From Filimonas lacunae (GTDB lineage Bacteria; Bacteroidota; Bacteroidia; Chitinophagales; Chitinophagaceae): a stretch of 64,000 bases of DNA. The position numbers were made by a program, and so were the translations under genes. Below the pieces are notes generated by a model that ran no database searches, was not told where the DNA came from, and saw only the letters and a program-made list of their open reading frames with translations. Within the stretch, counting starts at the first letter, position 1; every line of letters begins with the position of its first letter. The stretch spans positions 744,001 to 808,000 of the forward strand of contig NZ_AP017422.1 in assembly GCF_002355595.1 (NCBI RefSeq), given 5' to 3'. Below, in pieces: positions 1 to 9,567 of this stretch.

Positions 1-1
1 G

Positions 2-622
2 CAGATACATACTTATATAGTGGCCGATACCAGTGAGCCGGAACAATTGAGCAAAAAAGTGGCCGATTTTATAACCAGTGACAATCCTATTCATATACTC
101 ATCAATAACACAGGCGGTCCGCCATCTGGTCCGTTACTGGATACCGATGTGGCAGAACTGGAAAAAGCATTCCGGTCGCAGGTGGTTACTGCACATTTGC
201 TGGCGCAAACCCTTATTCCCGGCATGATACAGGCACAGTTTGGCCGTATTGTGAATATTACCTCTACATCTGTAAAGCAGCCTATAAATGGTTTGGGCAT
301 TTCCAACACGGTGCGGGCGGCGGTAGCCAGCTGGGCTAAAACCCTGGCCAACGAGGTAGGCCAATATGGCATTACCGTAAACAATGTACTGCCAGGTTAT
401 ACCAACACCGACAGGCTGGGCTATCTTTTTGGTAAACAGGCCGAAGCCAGTGGCACCGGAGTAGAGGAAGTGGTAAAGAAAATGGAAGCCACTATTCCTG
501 CCGGCCGTTTAGGACAACCAGATGAGCTGGCAGCAGCCGTAGCTTTCTTATGTATGCCGGCCGCTGCTTATATCAATGGTATTAATTTACCGGTAGATGG
601 TGGTAGAACAGGAACATTATAA
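2..622 (+). CDS. SDR family oxidoreductase, 5' end outside window
   Basis: The reading frame is open to the left edge, so the N-terminal Rossmann GxxxGxG part lies outside the window; the GTG at 20 is probably not the real start. What remains is a classical short-chain dehydrogenase: NNTGG (the NNAG position), GRIVNITS with the active-site Ser, and a C-terminal PGYTNTDR plus INLPVDGG ending. Where the family normally has YxxxK, this protein reads SNTVRAAV, so the catalytic Tyr and Lys are replaced by Ser and Arg. A Tyr-less SDR subgroup often annotated as 3-oxoacyl-ACP reductase has the same look. Substrate unknown. It converges on the LytTR regulator gene that follows. Confidence 0.85.
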   Translation, partial: QIHTYIVADTSEPEQLSKKVADFITSDNPIHILINNTGGPPSGPLLDTDVAELEKAFRSQVVTAHLLAQTLIPGMIQAQFGRIVNITSTSVKQPINGLGISNTVRAAVASWAKTLANEVGQYGITVNNVLPGYTNTDRLGYLFGKQAEASGTGVEEVVKKMEATIPAGRLGQPDELAAAVAFLCMPAAAYINGINLPVDGGRTGTL

Positions 623-642
623 TCTAAGCCAAAACCAGCAAA

Positions 643-1404
643 CTATTCGTTCAGCCACTGCTTAAAAAAAGGTGCTTTTTCCCGGCTAACAAAAATGTCG
701 TTGTCTTTACAACGCCGGAGCTGAATTTTTAGTTTGCCGTTAAAATGGGTGGTTATTTTTTCAATACTGTCAATAGAAACAATGTATTGCCGGTTTAGCC
801 GGTAAAAGCGGGCAGGGTTCAGGCTTTTTTCCAGTTCATCCAGCGAATCGTCCACCAGGTATTCCAGGTGGTTAATGGTTTGGGCAAAAATTTGTTTTCC
901 ATCAGCCCGTATAAAAGCAACATCATCCAGGTGCAGGCTTTCAAAGCCATCATGCACTTTCACCAGCAATCTTCTTTTCCAGGAGCTGGCTACCGGCAGC
1001 GTTTCCAGTAACTGGTGAATTTTTTGTTCCAGCACCTGGGTGGGGGCGGGGTGCCTGTTTCGGTGTTTCTGAAAAGCCTGTTTCAATTCTTCTTCATCAA
1101 TGGGCTTTAACAGGTAGTCTATACTGTTTACTTTAAAGGCCTGTAACGCATATTCGTCGTAGGCGGTAGTGAATATTACCGGTGCGGTAACGGCCACCTG
1201 TTTAAAAATGTCAAAACTAATACCATCTGACAGTTGGATATCCATCAGCACCAGGTCGGGTGGCGTATGCGTGTTCAACCAGCCTACTGTTTCCGCTACG
1301 CTTTCCAGCACGGCCAACAGGGTATAGTCTGGTGCAATCTTTTGCACCAGTTGCTGCATTTGCCTGGCAGCTGCGGTTTCATCTTCTACCAGTAACAGGT
1401 TCAT
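643..1404 (-). CDS. LytTR-family response regulator
   Basis: About 253 residues. The N-terminal receiver domain has the acidic pair in LLLVEDE and the phospho-acceptor Asp near residue 55 in LVLMDIQ. The C-terminal half is a LytTR DNA-binding domain (DDVAFIRADGKQ, RFYRLNRQYIVSID). I place the start at the ATG at 1404 (protein MNLLLVEDE), not the one at 1428, because receiver domains begin there and it reduces overlap with the upstream gene. The gene still overlaps the 3' end of the LytS-type kinase by about 26 bp, so the pair is probably co-translated. The DNA target is not visible. Confidence 0.9.
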   Translation of the reverse strand: MNLLLVEDETAAARQMQQLVQKIAPDYTLLAVLESVAETVGWLNTHTPPDLVLMDIQLSDGISFDIFKQVAVTAPVIFTTAYDEYALQAFKVNSIDYLLKPIDEEELKQAFQKHRNRHPAPTQVLEQKIHQLLETLPVASSWKRRLLVKVHDGFESLHLDDVAFIRADGKQIFAQTINHLEYLVDDSLDELEKSLNPARFYRLNRQYIVSIDSIEKITTHFNGKLKIQLRRCKDNDIFVSREKAPFFKQWLNE

Positions 1405-2428
1405 GGGGTAGTAGTGGTATTTTAACAATGAATTGATGGGGTGTTTCTTCTATGCACACAGGTGTATCTGTTAAATGCCGGTAGCGTTGCTGCATGTTGG
1501 TCAGGCCAATACCATTGCTGCTGTCGATGGCCCGTTTTATTTGCAGGGTGTTGGCTACACACAGGTAATGAGCTTCGGCATAAATGTGAATATGCAAGGG
1601 GCGTGCGGCGGATATTTCGTTATGCTTGATGGCATTTTCTACCAGCATCAGCAGGCTATGCGAAACAATTTGTAGTGCTTGTTTTTCTTCCGGTAAATGG
1701 GATGTATAAAAAAGTTTATCTACAAACCGTTGCTGACTTACTTGTAAAAATGATAAGGTTACCTGCAACTCCTGGCCGGCATTAATGGTGTTTTTGTCGG
1801 CGGTTTGCAACGAGTAACGGAACACTTTGGCCAGCTGGTGCACCAGCACTACCGCTTTATCGCTATCTTCCTTTATCAGCGAGGTCAGCGTGTTAAATGC
1901 ATTGAAAAGAAAATGGGGGTTCACCTGGTTTTTCAGCGTTTCAAACTTGCTTTCCAGTATGGCTGTTTTTAAAGCAGCTGCCTCGGTAATGCCATTTTTC
2001 CATTGACGTAAAAAATAATTCACCGTAGTTATTAAAGTAATGATCACAGTAATCAATACTGAGAACGACATATCCATAATATATTCCCCGGTGCTTACTG
2101 GTATTTGAAACAGCATGCTCACCACCCGGGTATATGCCAGCATTAACACTGCACCATACAAAGCCGATAATAAAATAAACAGCACAAAGCTTCGGGTGGC
2201 GTGGTTTTTCCAGTCAAACCATTTTTCCAGCAGGGCATCCAGCAACCAGGTAAAGCTTAACCAGCCCAGTGTAGTAATGCCTAAGGCAAACAACAGGCTG
2301 GTTTTCCAATTACCATGTCCGTGAATATAGTTCCAGCCATTGGTAAGCAAATTTACAGCTAGCACCACTGCATAGGCCACCAGCAAATGTTTGCTGTTTT
2401 TTACAAAGGTGTTTTGATGGTAACTCAT
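1379..2428 (-). CDS. LytS-type sensor histidine kinase
   Basis: 349 residues. Four hydrophobic segments lie in about the first 150 residues, followed by a His_kinase (PF06580-type) region with NPHFLFNAFNTL, phospho-accepting His near residue 172, and a C-terminal HATPase with LVENAIKHNE and NGIGLTNMQQR. There is no periplasmic sensor domain, so the membrane segments themselves are the probable sensor (inference). It is the first gene of a two-gene operon and overlaps its LytTR partner. In Bacteroidota such pairs often control envelope genes, but the signal cannot be read from the sequence. Confidence 0.92.
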   Translation of the reverse strand: MSYHQNTFVKNSKHLLVAYAVVLAVNLLTNGWNYIHGHGNWKTSLLFALGITTLGWLSFTWLLDALLEKWFDWKNHATRSFVLFILLSALYGAVLMLAYTRVVSMLFQIPVSTGEYIMDMSFSVLITVIITLITTVNYFLRQWKNGITEAAALKTAILESKFETLKNQVNPHFLFNAFNTLTSLIKEDSDKAVVLVHQLAKVFRYSLQTADKNTINAGQELQVTLSFLQVSQQRFVDKLFYTSHLPEEKQALQIVSHSLLMLVENAIKHNEISAARPLHIHIYAEAHYLCVANTLQIKRAIDSSNGIGLTNMQQRYRHLTDTPVCIEETPHQFIVKIPLLPHEPVTGRR

Positions 2429-2446
2429 TATTACTAAAATAATGTA

Positions 2447-3742
2447 TTATTTATCAAGAAATGGCTCTGCCCAATCGGAATGGCGAATAAGAATAAGATA
2501 TTGATAGTGCATGCCTGCCGGATTGTTCATAGTAAGGCCAAACCCTGCCGGCATAGGCATTTCTGTGTCCATAAAATTATTGTAGTGTTGCAGTATAGGA
2601 CTGGCCTGTTGCATATCAAACACGGTAATGCTGTTAGGCGAAGTAATGGTTTTAAACATGTTACAACCTTTGATTTTACTAAGCATGCCGTCTTGTGCTA
2701 CAATATCTGTTTTCAGGTATTTACGTGTGCCCGATTGGTTAGGGATATAGGTAAGTTGTACAAAGGGGGGGAAAGGTACCTGGTTAATGGTGGCATCTAT
2801 CATAATATTACTTTCCATGTTAATGATGTTCAGGGAAATAATATGATTTTTCAGGGGCAGGTCTGATGCCTGTAACCGGCCGGCAAAAGCATACATGTTA
2901 TTTACCTTATCCTGTATGGTGTGAAAAAAGCCAAGAAAGCCGTATATCTTATGGTGTTGCAGGTTCAGGTGATGATAATAAGCGGTAAAGTTGTTTACAA
3001 ATTGTTGCTCCCGGCTGCTTTTGTTATAGTGTGCCAGCAGGTTTTTTACCAGGTAGTTAAACATAAACAGTTGCTGGCCGGCTTTTGCGGCATATTGTGC
3101 CGGGTTTTGCTGCATGGCCGAATCCAGTTGCCGAAGTGTATACAGGCGGACGCTGTCTGTAGTGGTGGTTTGCATAGCAGTGAGCATGTTGTTTACAGGG
3201 GGCAACTGACGTAAGAGAGTTGGTTGTACAAGGTGTTGTAAGTATTGCAGGGTTAAGGGTAGCTGCTGTACTTTGTCAATGCCTGTTACCATAATTTTTT
3301 CGCGGGCAGGTAGCTGCTTGTTCCAGGCATATATTTTTTGCCATTTACGGTAGTGGTCTTTATTGCCCCACTGCGCGCCGGCTTCTACCCAATAGTTAAA
3401 TATAGTATCCAGCAATTTTTCGTTTCCGTTTTCAAGGTATTCGTTTAGCAGCCATGCCTGTGCGGCGTCTATCTCAGCTACATAGTGTTTTACTCCCGCA
3501 GTTTGGTGCAAGTGTTGAAAAAGGGCCAGGTCCAGTTCCTGTGCTTTTTGATAACCATGCACTTCGCCCAGCAAAAACAATTGTTGCTGGTAAAAAGCGG
3601 TGTCGAAATGAAAAGAAGCAGTATTGTTAGGGAATACCTGCCAGCTGTGTTGTTGCAGGTATTGTTGCATAGCCAGGGAGTCTTGCCCATGAAGGCGAAC
3701 GATGAAAAGGAAGGCAGGTAAAAGCAGTGTGGTGATTCGCAT
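2447..3742 (-). CDS. Exported erythromycin-esterase/ChaN-like protein of unknown function
   Basis: 431 residues with a signal peptide (MRITTLLLPAFLFIVRLHGQ). Near residue 60 is FLLGEVHG, followed by a helical region with YVAEIDAAQAWLLNEYL. The GE(V/A)HG motif with a later conserved Glu/His set resembles the EreA/ChaN-like superfamily. The protein is therefore probably periplasmic or surface exposed with a metal or haem/ester-related activity, but the substrate is unknown and antibiotic resistance should not be assumed. It starts 99 bp from the end of the hybrid kinase gene on the same strand, and its stop is 18 bp from the LytS start. Confidence 0.6.
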   Translation of the reverse strand: MRITTLLLPAFLFIVRLHGQDSLAMQQYLQQHSWQVFPNNTASFHFDTAFYQQQLFLLGEVHGYQKAQELDLALFQHLHQTAGVKHYVAEIDAAQAWLLNEYLENGNEKLLDTIFNYWVEAGAQWGNKDHYRKWQKIYAWNKQLPAREKIMVTGIDKVQQLPLTLQYLQHLVQPTLLRQLPPVNNMLTAMQTTTTDSVRLYTLRQLDSAMQQNPAQYAAKAGQQLFMFNYLVKNLLAHYNKSSREQQFVNNFTAYYHHLNLQHHKIYGFLGFFHTIQDKVNNMYAFAGRLQASDLPLKNHIISLNIINMESNIMIDATINQVPFPPFVQLTYIPNQSGTRKYLKTDIVAQDGMLSKIKGCNMFKTITSPNSITVFDMQQASPILQHYNNFMDTEMPMPAGFGLTMNNPAGMHYQYLILIRHSDWAEPFLDK

Positions 3743-3841
3743 ATTCTGTGTTTTATACCGCTAAGTTGCCTGTTTGCTTTTGCATGACAGGTCATGGGCC
3801 GACGAAGCGTATAAAACGGGGTATGAAGCGTATGATACACG

Positions 3842-6142
3842 CTATACCTGTGTAGCTATATGATGCGCCCATTTTTCCAGCATGCGCACCAGCTCTTCCA
3901 GCTTTAAAGGCTTGCTCAGGTAGTCGTTCATGCCTGCCTGTAAACATTCGTCCTTGTCGCCCTCCATAGTGTTGGCGGTGAGGGCAATAATAACAGGATG
4001 TTTATCCAGGCTGCGGATAACGCGGGTGGCTTCCAGGCCGCCCATTTCCGGCATCTGTATGTCCATCAATATCATATCAAAGTGGTTTTTGCTGATATGA
4101 TCAATTACTGCTAAACCAGTATCTGCTAAATAAGGTTCGTACCCCAGCTGGTTCAATACTTCTGTAATTACCTGCTGGTTCATCACATTGTCCTCGGCAA
4201 CCAGGATGTTCATGGGATAGCGTACGGCAAAGTCGGGTGGCAAAAGATCGTGGCGTTGCTCTTCTTCCGAAGTGAGGGAATCCTGTTGTTTAAATGCTTT
4301 TAAAATATGCTTGCCCAGCAAATGGCGTTTAATAGGTTTAGACAGCACGGAGCTGAACATTTCCAGTGCGTTTTTATCGTGTTTGTTTCCTACAGAGCTT
4401 AACAGTATTACAGGAATATCTTCATATAGGTGTTTCATGCGCCTGGTAAGCTGTATACCATCCATATGCGGCATTTGCATATCCGTTAAAATCAGTTCAA
4501 ACTCCTGGTCTTTTTCCAATAGCTGCAAGGCTTCTTCTCCGGAGTGCGCCAGCACGGGCAACAGTTTCCAGTTGTCCAGCAGACTTTGCAAAAAGGTGCG
4601 GTTGGCATAGTTGTCGTCTACCACCAATACGCGTTTGCCGGCAATGCTGGCCATATCGTCCTGTAGCTGGTTGCTGATGACTTTGTTGCTTGCCTGTGCC
4701 TGTATGGTAAAGGTGAAGGTAGAGCCTTTACCTGGTGTACTGCTTACTTCTATCTGGCCACCCATCAGCTTTACCAGCTTTTCTGAAATAGCCAGGCCCA
4801 GACCTGAGCCGCCGTATTTGCGTGTGGTGGAGGAATCTACCTGCGAAAATGCCTTGAACAGGCGGTCTTTTTTGTTATCGGCTATACCTATACCGGTGTC
4901 ACGCACCGAAAACGACAGCTGCAGGCTCCCATTTTCCATTTGCTGTAATAACTGCACACGAACAAATATTTCGCCGGTAGCTGTGAATTTTAGCGCATTG
5001 CTTACCAGGTTGGTTAACACCTGGCGTAGCCGTAAACCATCTCCTGCAATTTGCAAAGGCACATTTTTGTCAATTTTATACACCAGCTCCAGTTTCTTCT
5101 GTGCCGCACGGCTGCTAAAAATATCCAGCACATCTTCAATACAAATCTGAATGTCAAAATCTTCCAGCTCCAGTTCCATATTGCCGGACTCAATTTTCGA
5201 GAAGTCGAGAATATCGTTTAACAGGCTTAGCAGATTTTCGCCGCTGTTAATAATAGTATTGGTAAACTCCCGTTGTTGTGTAGTTAAGGAAGTTTCGGCA
5301 AGCAGGGCGCCCATGCCTAACACGCCATTCATGGGAGTGCGTATTTCGTGACTCATCATAGCCAGGAAAATAGTTTTGGCTTCATTGGCCTGGTTGGCTT
5401 GTTCGGCTTCCAGCCTTGCATTCTCGGCATTGCGGTAAGCTCTTTTCAGCTCCCAGTTGGTTTGCATCAGTTCGCGGTTGGTGCGGTTTAAGGCTTCTTC
5501 ATTGCGCTTCCTTTCTTCCGATAACCGGGCGTCTTCCTGCATCTGTTGTATTCTTATCACCTGGCGAATTTGTTGTTCGCGGTATTTTTTTAATTGGTAT
5601 GCCCACAAGCCACAGATTAAAAAGATAACGGCGGCTAATAGCATATGTATGATAAAAGTGCTTAGCTCGTAATAAGGCAATCTGCTAAAATATATTTCGG
5701 TGTAACCGCTGTTTTGCAGATAGCTGAATAAGGCATGGTGCAGCAGCACAATGATCATAATAGGGATCTGCAGTTTCCAGTTTTGATAGGTAATGAGTAT
5801 GGCACTCCCTATAAAAGCAAAAAAATGCATTTCAAACAGGCCATGCATCTGGTAAATGTATTGTGCCATAAAAATGGCAAGCACAGTACTTAATACATAT
5901 TGATAGAGATCTGATTGAGGTAGTAAGCGTTTGGTGGTGTAGTAGGCTACCAGTGACAGACCGCCTACTCCTATAGCAATTGCCCAGGTGTCAAAATAAA
6001 AAGCCAGCAGCAAGCCAATGAGAAAAAAGCTGATCAGGAAATAGTTAATAATCCTGTCACTTCTTTTTTTTACTTCCTGGCTAAAGGTGTCTTTATGTTT
6101 TTGTTCATCAGGCAAAGAATAATAGTAGATGTTTTTTGTCAT
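3842..6142 (-). CDS. Membrane hybrid sensor histidine kinase with two receiver domains
   Basis: 766 residues. About five or six membrane helices (residues ~30-180) are followed by a coiled coil (~185-255), a HisKA domain with [10 protein letters not shown] (His265), a HATPase with DTGIGI and [10 protein letters not shown], then two receiver domains: RVLVVDDN with LILTDMQMP, and NILVAEDN with [13 protein letters not shown]. No DNA-binding or output domain is fused, so signalling probably passes to an unlinked partner or through a phosphotransfer protein. Its ATG overlaps the stop of the thioredoxin-like gene by 4 bases, which points to translational coupling and suggests redox or copper-type stress as a possible cue (inference). 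Confidence 0.95.
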   Translation of the reverse strand: MTKNIYYYSLPDEQKHKDTFSQEVKKRSDRIINYFLISFFLIGLLLAFYFDTWAIAIGVGGLSLVAYYTTKRLLPQSDLYQYVLSTVLAIFMAQYIYQMHGLFEMHFFAFIGSAILITYQNWKLQIPIMIIVLLHHALFSYLQNSGYTEIYFSRLPYYELSTFIIHMLLAAVIFLICGLWAYQLKKYREQQIRQVIRIQQMQEDARLSEERKRNEEALNRTNRELMQTNWELKRAYRNAENARLEAEQANQANEAKTIFLAMMSHEIRTPMNGVLGMGALLAETSLTTQQREFTNTIINSGENLLSLLNDILDFSKIESGNMELELEDFDIQICIEDVLDIFSSRAAQKKLELVYKIDKNVPLQIAGDGLRLRQVLTNLVSNALKFTATGEIFVRVQLLQQMENGSLQLSFSVRDTGIGIADNKKDRLFKAFSQVDSSTTRKYGGSGLGLAISEKLVKLMGGQIEVSSTPGKGSTFTFTIQAQASNKVISNQLQDDMASIAGKRVLVVDDNYANRTFLQSLLDNWKLLPVLAHSGEEALQLLEKDQEFELILTDMQMPHMDGIQLTRRMKHLYEDIPVILLSSVGNKHDKNALEMFSSVLSKPIKRHLLGKHILKAFKQQDSLTSEEEQRHDLLPPDFAVRYPMNILVAEDNVMNQQVITEVLNQLGYEPYLADTGLAVIDHISKNHFDMILMDIQMPEMGGLEATRVIRSLDKHPVIIALTANTMEGDKDECLQAGMNDYLSKPLKLEELVRMLEKWAHHIATQV

Positions 6143-6741
6143 TTTTTGGTACAGTTAGGCAGTTGGCAACCATAAGCGCGTAAAGCATTGCTGTCATATA
6201 ACACGGTAGATGGGGTATGCAGCAGCAAGGCATTCAGGGCAATTTCGGCATAATTGGTTTCGGTGTTCTGGCAATAACGGCTTTTGTTGTAATTGCCCCG
6301 GTAATATAAATGTTGTTCTGCGTCTATAATTACTGCCTGCGGGGTGGAATACACGCCACAGGTTGCAGCTAGCGAAGCATCTGTAATAACCGGAATATTT
6401 ATGTGAAATTTATCCTGTATTTCTTTTTCGGTGTAGTGTTTGGGCGTCATTAGCACTATGGCAAAAGCAGCCTGGCTGTTATATTTATGTACCAACGACG
6501 TAAAATAGGGTATGTTAAACCGCGAGCAGGGGCAATCGGGATTAAAAAAGTGCAGCAGCACAGGTTTGTCCTGCACAAAAACAGGTAGCTGGGGCAGGCG
6601 AACTGCATCGCCCGTATGAACGGGTTTATAATGTGCCGGAACAGGAGTGGGTAAGGCATATACCCATTCATTGTGCCAGAATAGTGTAACTATTCCGCCC
6701 AGTAGTAGCAGCAACCATCCCATTACCATCTTCTTTCTCAT
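6139..6741 (-). CDS. Membrane-anchored thioredoxin-fold protein
   Basis: 200 residues. An N-terminal uncleaved hydrophobic segment (residues ~5-22) would place the domain in the periplasm. [20 protein letters not shown] carries Cys70 and Cys72 in a C-P-C arrangement rather than the CxxC of true thioredoxins, and a later cis-Pro-like region reads [10 protein letters not shown]. This resembles TlpA/AhpC-TSA proteins used as thiol-disulfide exchangers or metallochaperones; a disulfide reductase role is uncertain because of the C-P-C spacing. Its last codon overlaps the hybrid kinase start (ATGA). Confidence 0.75.
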   Translation of the reverse strand: MRKKMVMGWLLLLLGGIVTLFWHNEWVYALPTPVPAHYKPVHTGDAVRLPQLPVFVQDKPVLLHFFNPDCPCSRFNIPYFTSLVHKYNSQAAFAIVLMTPKHYTEKEIQDKFHINIPVITDASLAATCGVYSTPQAVIIDAEQHLYYRGNYNKSRYCQNTETNYAEIALNALLLHTPSTVLYDSNALRAYGCQLPNCTKK

Positions 6742-6874
6742 AGGGTAATATTTAGAAGAATAGCGTTTTCAGGGCCTGAATTTATATTTTTTTTACCACA
6801 TTATCTCCGGATGTAACTTAAATTAAGGACTGTGAAGGAAACTGCTTATTTATTGTAAAAACAAATATTTAAAA

Positions 6875-9268
6875 TTAATTCTGTTTCAAACTTTTAATAG
6901 GAGAAGTGCGGGCTGCCTTGAGCGAGCGGTAGCTCACCGTTATGGCGGCTACTACCGCCGAAGCGGCTATTGCCAGCACAAAAACACCTGCTCCCATATG
7001 AATATGATAGGCAAAATCCTGCAGATATTTATGCATCATCCACCAGCCGGCCGGTGCTGCAATGACAAAAGCTATCAATAACAGCAATGATAATTCTTTG
7101 CCAAACAGCCATACAATGCTGGCTAATGTAGCTCCTAACACCTTTCTTACCCCTATTTCCCTGCTTTTTTGCACGGCCATAAAGGCTACCAGTCCATACA
7201 GGCCCAGGCAACCGATAAAAATAGCGATGCACGCAAATAATTTTACCAGTTGTAACATCATGTTGTCCCAGGCATAAAAGCGGGTGAGCCGTTCTTCTAA
7301 AAACTGGTATTTATAAATATGTTGCGGAAAGGTGCTGGTCCAGATATTTTCAACAGCTGCCAGCAGGCTTTGCACATGGGCACTGTTTACTTTAATAGCA
7401 CAGTTTCTATAATATTTGGGTGCCACCATCAGCGCTATAGGATCGATACGTGCGCGAAACGATTGATTATTAAAGTCCTTTACCACACCAGTAACAGGGG
7501 CTTTGTAATTATCTCCATTGGTGGTAAGCATTTTTCCAATGGCATCCTGCGGGTGAGCTATTCCCAGCTTTTTCACTGCTGTTTCATTCAATATAAAACC
7601 ACTGAGGGTATCATCCCTTATAAAATTACCTCCTGCCACAAACTGTAAACCAAAGGTGCTGGCATATTGTGCATCCACTTCTTTCTGGTTAATATCCCAG
7701 GGTTTTATCTTAGGCTCGTTTTCCAATTGTATGGTCGTGTAGCTGTTGGCTTCTGAAGCGGGGGCTTCGTAACACAGCGACACCTTTTGTACTCCGTTTA
7801 TCTGTAGCAACCTGGTTTGTAACGTATGTTGCTGTAATGCTGTGCTGCCGCCAGGTATAGGCAACATTACAATCGCATCTTTATCAAAACCGGCATTGGC
7901 TGTGCTGGAGTAATACAGCTGCGCGGTAATAACAATAGCGCCAATAATCAGCACCTGGGATATACTAAACTGCACAATCACCAGCACGCGACGAAGCGAA
8001 AAGCCGCCAATATGTTTTTGTTGCAGGTTGCCCTTTAATGCCAGTATGGGTTGAAAGCGTGTAAGCAGTAAGGCGGGATACGAACCGGCTCCAAAAGTAA
8101 TGCCCAGCCATACCAACACCAGGAATAATAATATTATAGGGGTGCGAAACAGGTTTACCGACAAATGCAATGTAAATAAATGGTTCAGCCAGGGAAGTAC
8201 CAGGCAGGCAATGCCATAGGCTACCAGTATAGCAAAAAAGCTGATAACAGCTGCTTCGCTTATAAATTGCCAGAACAGCTGTGCAGGTTTGCTGCCCATT
8301 ACTTTGCGCACCCCTACTTCTTTAGCACGGTTTAAAGCCTGTGCGGTAGCCAGGTTAATAAAGTTAACACAGGCGGTAATGAGTAAGAAAACACCGATAA
8401 TGCCTAAGGCCCATAAATATTTTTTGTTGGCACTGCCATCAAAGTCCGTATTGAAATGTATGTCAGATAAAGGTTGCAGCAAAAACTCAGTGGCTTTGGC
8501 GTCTTCTTTATCCAGGTATTTTTTTACCAGGCCGGGATAGGCGGCGTTTACGGTAGCCGCGGTTACACCGGGCTTTAAAAGCATAAAAAAATTCATACTG
8601 CTTCTTACACTGCCCCAACTGCTATCGCTGGCCAGCCAGGCGCTTTTGTCTTTCATATTGCTATACGAAAGATAAATTTCCTGCTTCCGGTCGGTGTTGG
8701 CCGGAATGTTCTTTAATATACCGGTGATAACAAAATCGCGCTTATTATCAAAGCGTATTAGTTTGCCTATGGCATTCTCTGTACCAAAATATTTCTGTGC
8801 CAGGTGCTGAGTAATCAGTGCGGTATTGGGTTGTGTTAAAGCGGTTTGTTTGTCGCCCTGCACCAAGGGAAAATGAAAGATGTCGAAAAAATCCGGCTCG
8901 GCATAGGCTACGCCATTGGTTTCTTCATACTTTTTATCGGGCGAACCTGGTAAGCTTATTAAGGCATTTTCATACACATTTACCATAGCCGTTTTTTCTG
9001 CAAAAGAGAACTCGTTGCGAAAGGCTTTACCTATTGGCTGAGGTACACCGGGCTGGTTTTCCGTTGTTTCGTAATGAAACAGGCTAACGGTGCGGTATAT
9101 TCTGTTGGCGTTAGGATGGAAATTATCAAAACTAAGCTGATAAGAAACTAAGGTGTAAATAAGTACGGCACAGGTTACACCCAGCGCAAGACCTGCTATA
9201 TTAATAAAGGCAGCGGCTCTGTTCTTTTGAATACTGCGCCATGCAATGGTAAAATAGCTGCTTATCAT
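6875..9268 (-). CDS. MacB/FtsX-type ABC transporter permease
   Basis: 797 residues in the two-module arrangement of Bacteroidota permeases: a first helix after FTIAWRSIQKNRAAAFINIAG, a large periplasmic MacB_PCD-like domain (~50-280), three helices with the FtsX core (FINLATAQALNRAKEVGVRKVMG), a second periplasmic domain (~430-680) and a final FtsX core (KSREIGVRKVLGAT) near the C terminus ending in SLKAARTSPIKSLKQN. No ATPase gene is adjacent, as is usual for these orphan permeases. It is paralogous to the gene at 33331-35706. Substrate unknown. Upstream lie a 15-bp direct repeat and the first 21-bp array. Confidence 0.93.
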   Translation of the reverse strand: MISSYFTIAWRSIQKNRAAAFINIAGLALGVTCAVLIYTLVSYQLSFDNFHPNANRIYRTVSLFHYETTENQPGVPQPIGKAFRNEFSFAEKTAMVNVYENALISLPGSPDKKYEETNGVAYAEPDFFDIFHFPLVQGDKQTALTQPNTALITQHLAQKYFGTENAIGKLIRFDNKRDFVITGILKNIPANTDRKQEIYLSYSNMKDKSAWLASDSSWGSVRSSMNFFMLLKPGVTAATVNAAYPGLVKKYLDKEDAKATEFLLQPLSDIHFNTDFDGSANKKYLWALGIIGVFLLITACVNFINLATAQALNRAKEVGVRKVMGSKPAQLFWQFISEAAVISFFAILVAYGIACLVLPWLNHLFTLHLSVNLFRTPIILLFLVLVWLGITFGAGSYPALLLTRFQPILALKGNLQQKHIGGFSLRRVLVIVQFSISQVLIIGAIVITAQLYYSSTANAGFDKDAIVMLPIPGGSTALQQHTLQTRLLQINGVQKVSLCYEAPASEANSYTTIQLENEPKIKPWDINQKEVDAQYASTFGLQFVAGGNFIRDDTLSGFILNETAVKKLGIAHPQDAIGKMLTTNGDNYKAPVTGVVKDFNNQSFRARIDPIALMVAPKYYRNCAIKVNSAHVQSLLAAVENIWTSTFPQHIYKYQFLEERLTRFYAWDNMMLQLVKLFACIAIFIGCLGLYGLVAFMAVQKSREIGVRKVLGATLASIVWLFGKELSLLLLIAFVIAAPAGWWMMHKYLQDFAYHIHMGAGVFVLAIAASAVVAAITVSYRSLKAARTSPIKSLKQN

Positions 9269-9350
9269 AATAATGTGTTTGTACTGGCGTTTATAGGTGC
9301 AAACACGCTACCAATTTGCATATGTATTGATAAACAATTACTTATTTACA

Positions 9351-9380
9351 TGTGCGCTTATGATATGTGCGCTTTTGATA
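9351..9380. repeat. Two tandem 15-bp direct repeats upstream of the permease gene
   Basis: The unit TGTGCGCTTNTGATA occurs at 9351-9365 and again immediately at 9366-9380, differing at one base. It lies about 85-110 bp upstream of the permease start codon, where a regulator could bind. No known operator is recognised. Confidence 0.6.
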
Positions 9381-9442
9381 CAAAGGTGTTCGCTTTTGCC
9401 GACTGATTGTATATGTGCAGTATCGCACATCGCATTTTTGTT

Positions 9443-9471
9443 ATGCGTGCAACGCTCCACGTTGCACGCAT
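9443..9471. repeat. Perfect 12-bp inverted repeat with 5-nt loop
   Basis: ATGCGTGCAACG at 9443-9454 and its exact reverse complement at 9460-9471 flank the loop CTCCA. No T tract follows on either strand, so it is not a typical intrinsic terminator. It may be a REP-like element or a protein-binding palindrome. Confidence 0.7.
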
Positions 9472-9567
9472 GAAGCTTGCTGTGATCATGTACAAAATTT
9501 GTGGAGTAATGGATAAAATCTATAGGGTTAAGAATATTGATGGGACTGTACTTTATTTCCCGGGAAA

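Larger units (their letters stand above)
9269..9567. other. Gene-free gap upstream of the permease, with hairpin and short repeat
   Basis: I see no convincing gene. The stretch holds a tandem 15-bp repeat (9351-9380) and a perfect 12-bp inverted repeat (9443-9471). It then runs into the 21-bp array. An open frame from 9407 to 9628 exists but has no family resemblance and ends inside the array. Confidence 0.6.

Noticed and set aside
2447-3742. Erythromycin resistance gene
   Set aside because: Only the superfamily GExHG motif is visible; an exported relative with no resistance context does not support a resistance call.
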